From Clostridia bacterium (GTDB taxonomy: Bacteria > Bacillota > Clostridia > Oscillospirales > CAG-272), in assembly GCA_017504335.1 (NCBI GenBank), contig JAFVRI010000248.1, positions 1-5,095 of the forward strand: a DNA stretch of 5,095 nucleotides, given 5' to 3'. The position numbers and the translations under genes were made by a program. The notes below the pieces were generated by a model that did no database searches, was not told the origin of the DNA, and worked only from the letters and a program-made list of their open reading frames with translations. This document shows positions 4,723-5,095 of the stretch, piece by piece. Numbering within the stretch: position 1 is the first letter of the stretch; each line of letters starts with the position of its first letter.

Positions 4723-5095
4723 ATGGAAAAGAAATGGGACGTATACGTCTACGGTGACGTCAACATCGACCTGGTGGTCCCCGGTGTGGAGGCCCTGCCC
4801 GACATGGGCTCCGAGGTGGACGTGCCCACCATGGAGACCTTCGTGGGAGGCGGTGCCGCCCTCTTTACCCTGGGCCTGGCCAAGCTGGGTCTAACCCCCG
4901 TGTTCCAGGGGAGCATCGGCAAGGATATGTACGGTGAGTATATCCGCAATCTGTTCAAGGAACTGGGGGTAGATGATTCCCTGCTCCTGGACAGCGACAC
5001 CAAGAAGACGGGCATTTCCATCAGCTTCACCACCCAAAAGGACCGCTGCTTCCTCACCTACCGCGGCACCAACGAGGGGCTGTCCCTGAAGCACA
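4723..5095 (+). CDS. PfkB-family carbohydrate kinase, N-terminal part (runs off the right edge)
   Basis: PfkB/ribokinase-family enzymes phosphorylate sugars or nucleosides in the cytoplasm using ATP. The ATG at 4723 follows AAAGGAG (4706-4712). The 124 visible residues start with the typical first strand and aspartate, VYGDVNIDLVV. Next comes the glycine-rich FVGGGAALFTLGLAKLG, the GSIGKDMYGEYIRNLFKELGVD region and the start of the substrate lid and second sheet, TGISISFT. The family has about 300-340 residues, so roughly 40 percent is seen; the catalytic GAGD motif lies beyond the edge. In the glycine-rich motif the Asn common in ribokinases (GGxxAN) is Leu, so the substrate cannot be named. 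Codons strongly favour G or C in third position (CTG, GTG, GGC, ACC), unlike the AT-rich DNA upstream. Family call is firm, substrate open. Confidence 0.9.
   Translation, partial: MEKKWDVYVYGDVNIDLVVPGVEALPDMGSEVDVPTMETFVGGGAALFTLGLAKLGLTPVFQGSIGKDMYGEYIRNLFKELGVDDSLLLDSDTKKTGISISFTTQKDRCFLTYRGTNEGLSLKH

Overview
The window looks like chromosomal DNA of a Gram-positive Firmicute, most likely a gut-type Clostridium relative. The signs are strong AGGAGG ribosome-binding sites, two apparent TTG start-codon contexts, sigma-A-type promoters with 17-bp spacers, and gene families common in Clostridia (large serine recombinase, DUF6809-like small protein, AAA_14/DUF4143 ATPase). The lineage is an inference; no rRNA or core marker gene is present.

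Layout, left to right. (1) Bases 1-1174 hold the C-terminal two-thirds of a large serine recombinase. Its reading frame continues upstream of the apparent ATG but is broken by a TAA at 8-10, inside a conserved motif, so it is probably a pseudogene. (2) Bases 1175-1554 are non-coding and hold a run of predicted hairpins ending in a perfect intrinsic terminator, then a second terminator. (3) Bases 1555-1767 carry a small DUF6809-like gene truncated at its 3' end; its last codons read through the terminator of the next gene. (4) Bases 1770-2993 (minus strand) encode an intact 407-residue AAA_14/DUF4143 ATPase, with its own terminator and a textbook promoter overlapped and flanked by two copies of a 29-bp dyad. 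(5) Bases 3124-3813 hold an 11-codon mini-ORF with an excellent ribosome-binding site, then the N-terminal part of an IS21-family istA transposase, cut off just before its second catalytic aspartate would be expected. (6) Bases 3803-3897 form a predicted multi-stem structure. (7) Bases 3898-4516 hold a strong promoter and a TTG-initiated 188-residue protein with two membrane segments and no recognised function. (8) Bases 4534-4596 hold a long hairpin without a U-tract. (9) From 4653 a promoter with a 16-bp palindrome just downstream leads into the start of a PfkB-family sugar kinase that runs off the right edge.

The left and middle parts read as mobile-element debris: broken recombinase, truncated small ORF and truncated IS21 transposase. 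The intact ATPase is embedded in that debris as a self-contained transcription unit. The kinase, with its GC-rich third codon positions, looks like ordinary chromosomal backbone. No CRISPR array, tRNA, rRNA or complete multi-gene system is visible. The best candidate for something undescribed is the paired-operator control region of the ATPase; next come the two structured non-coding stretches.
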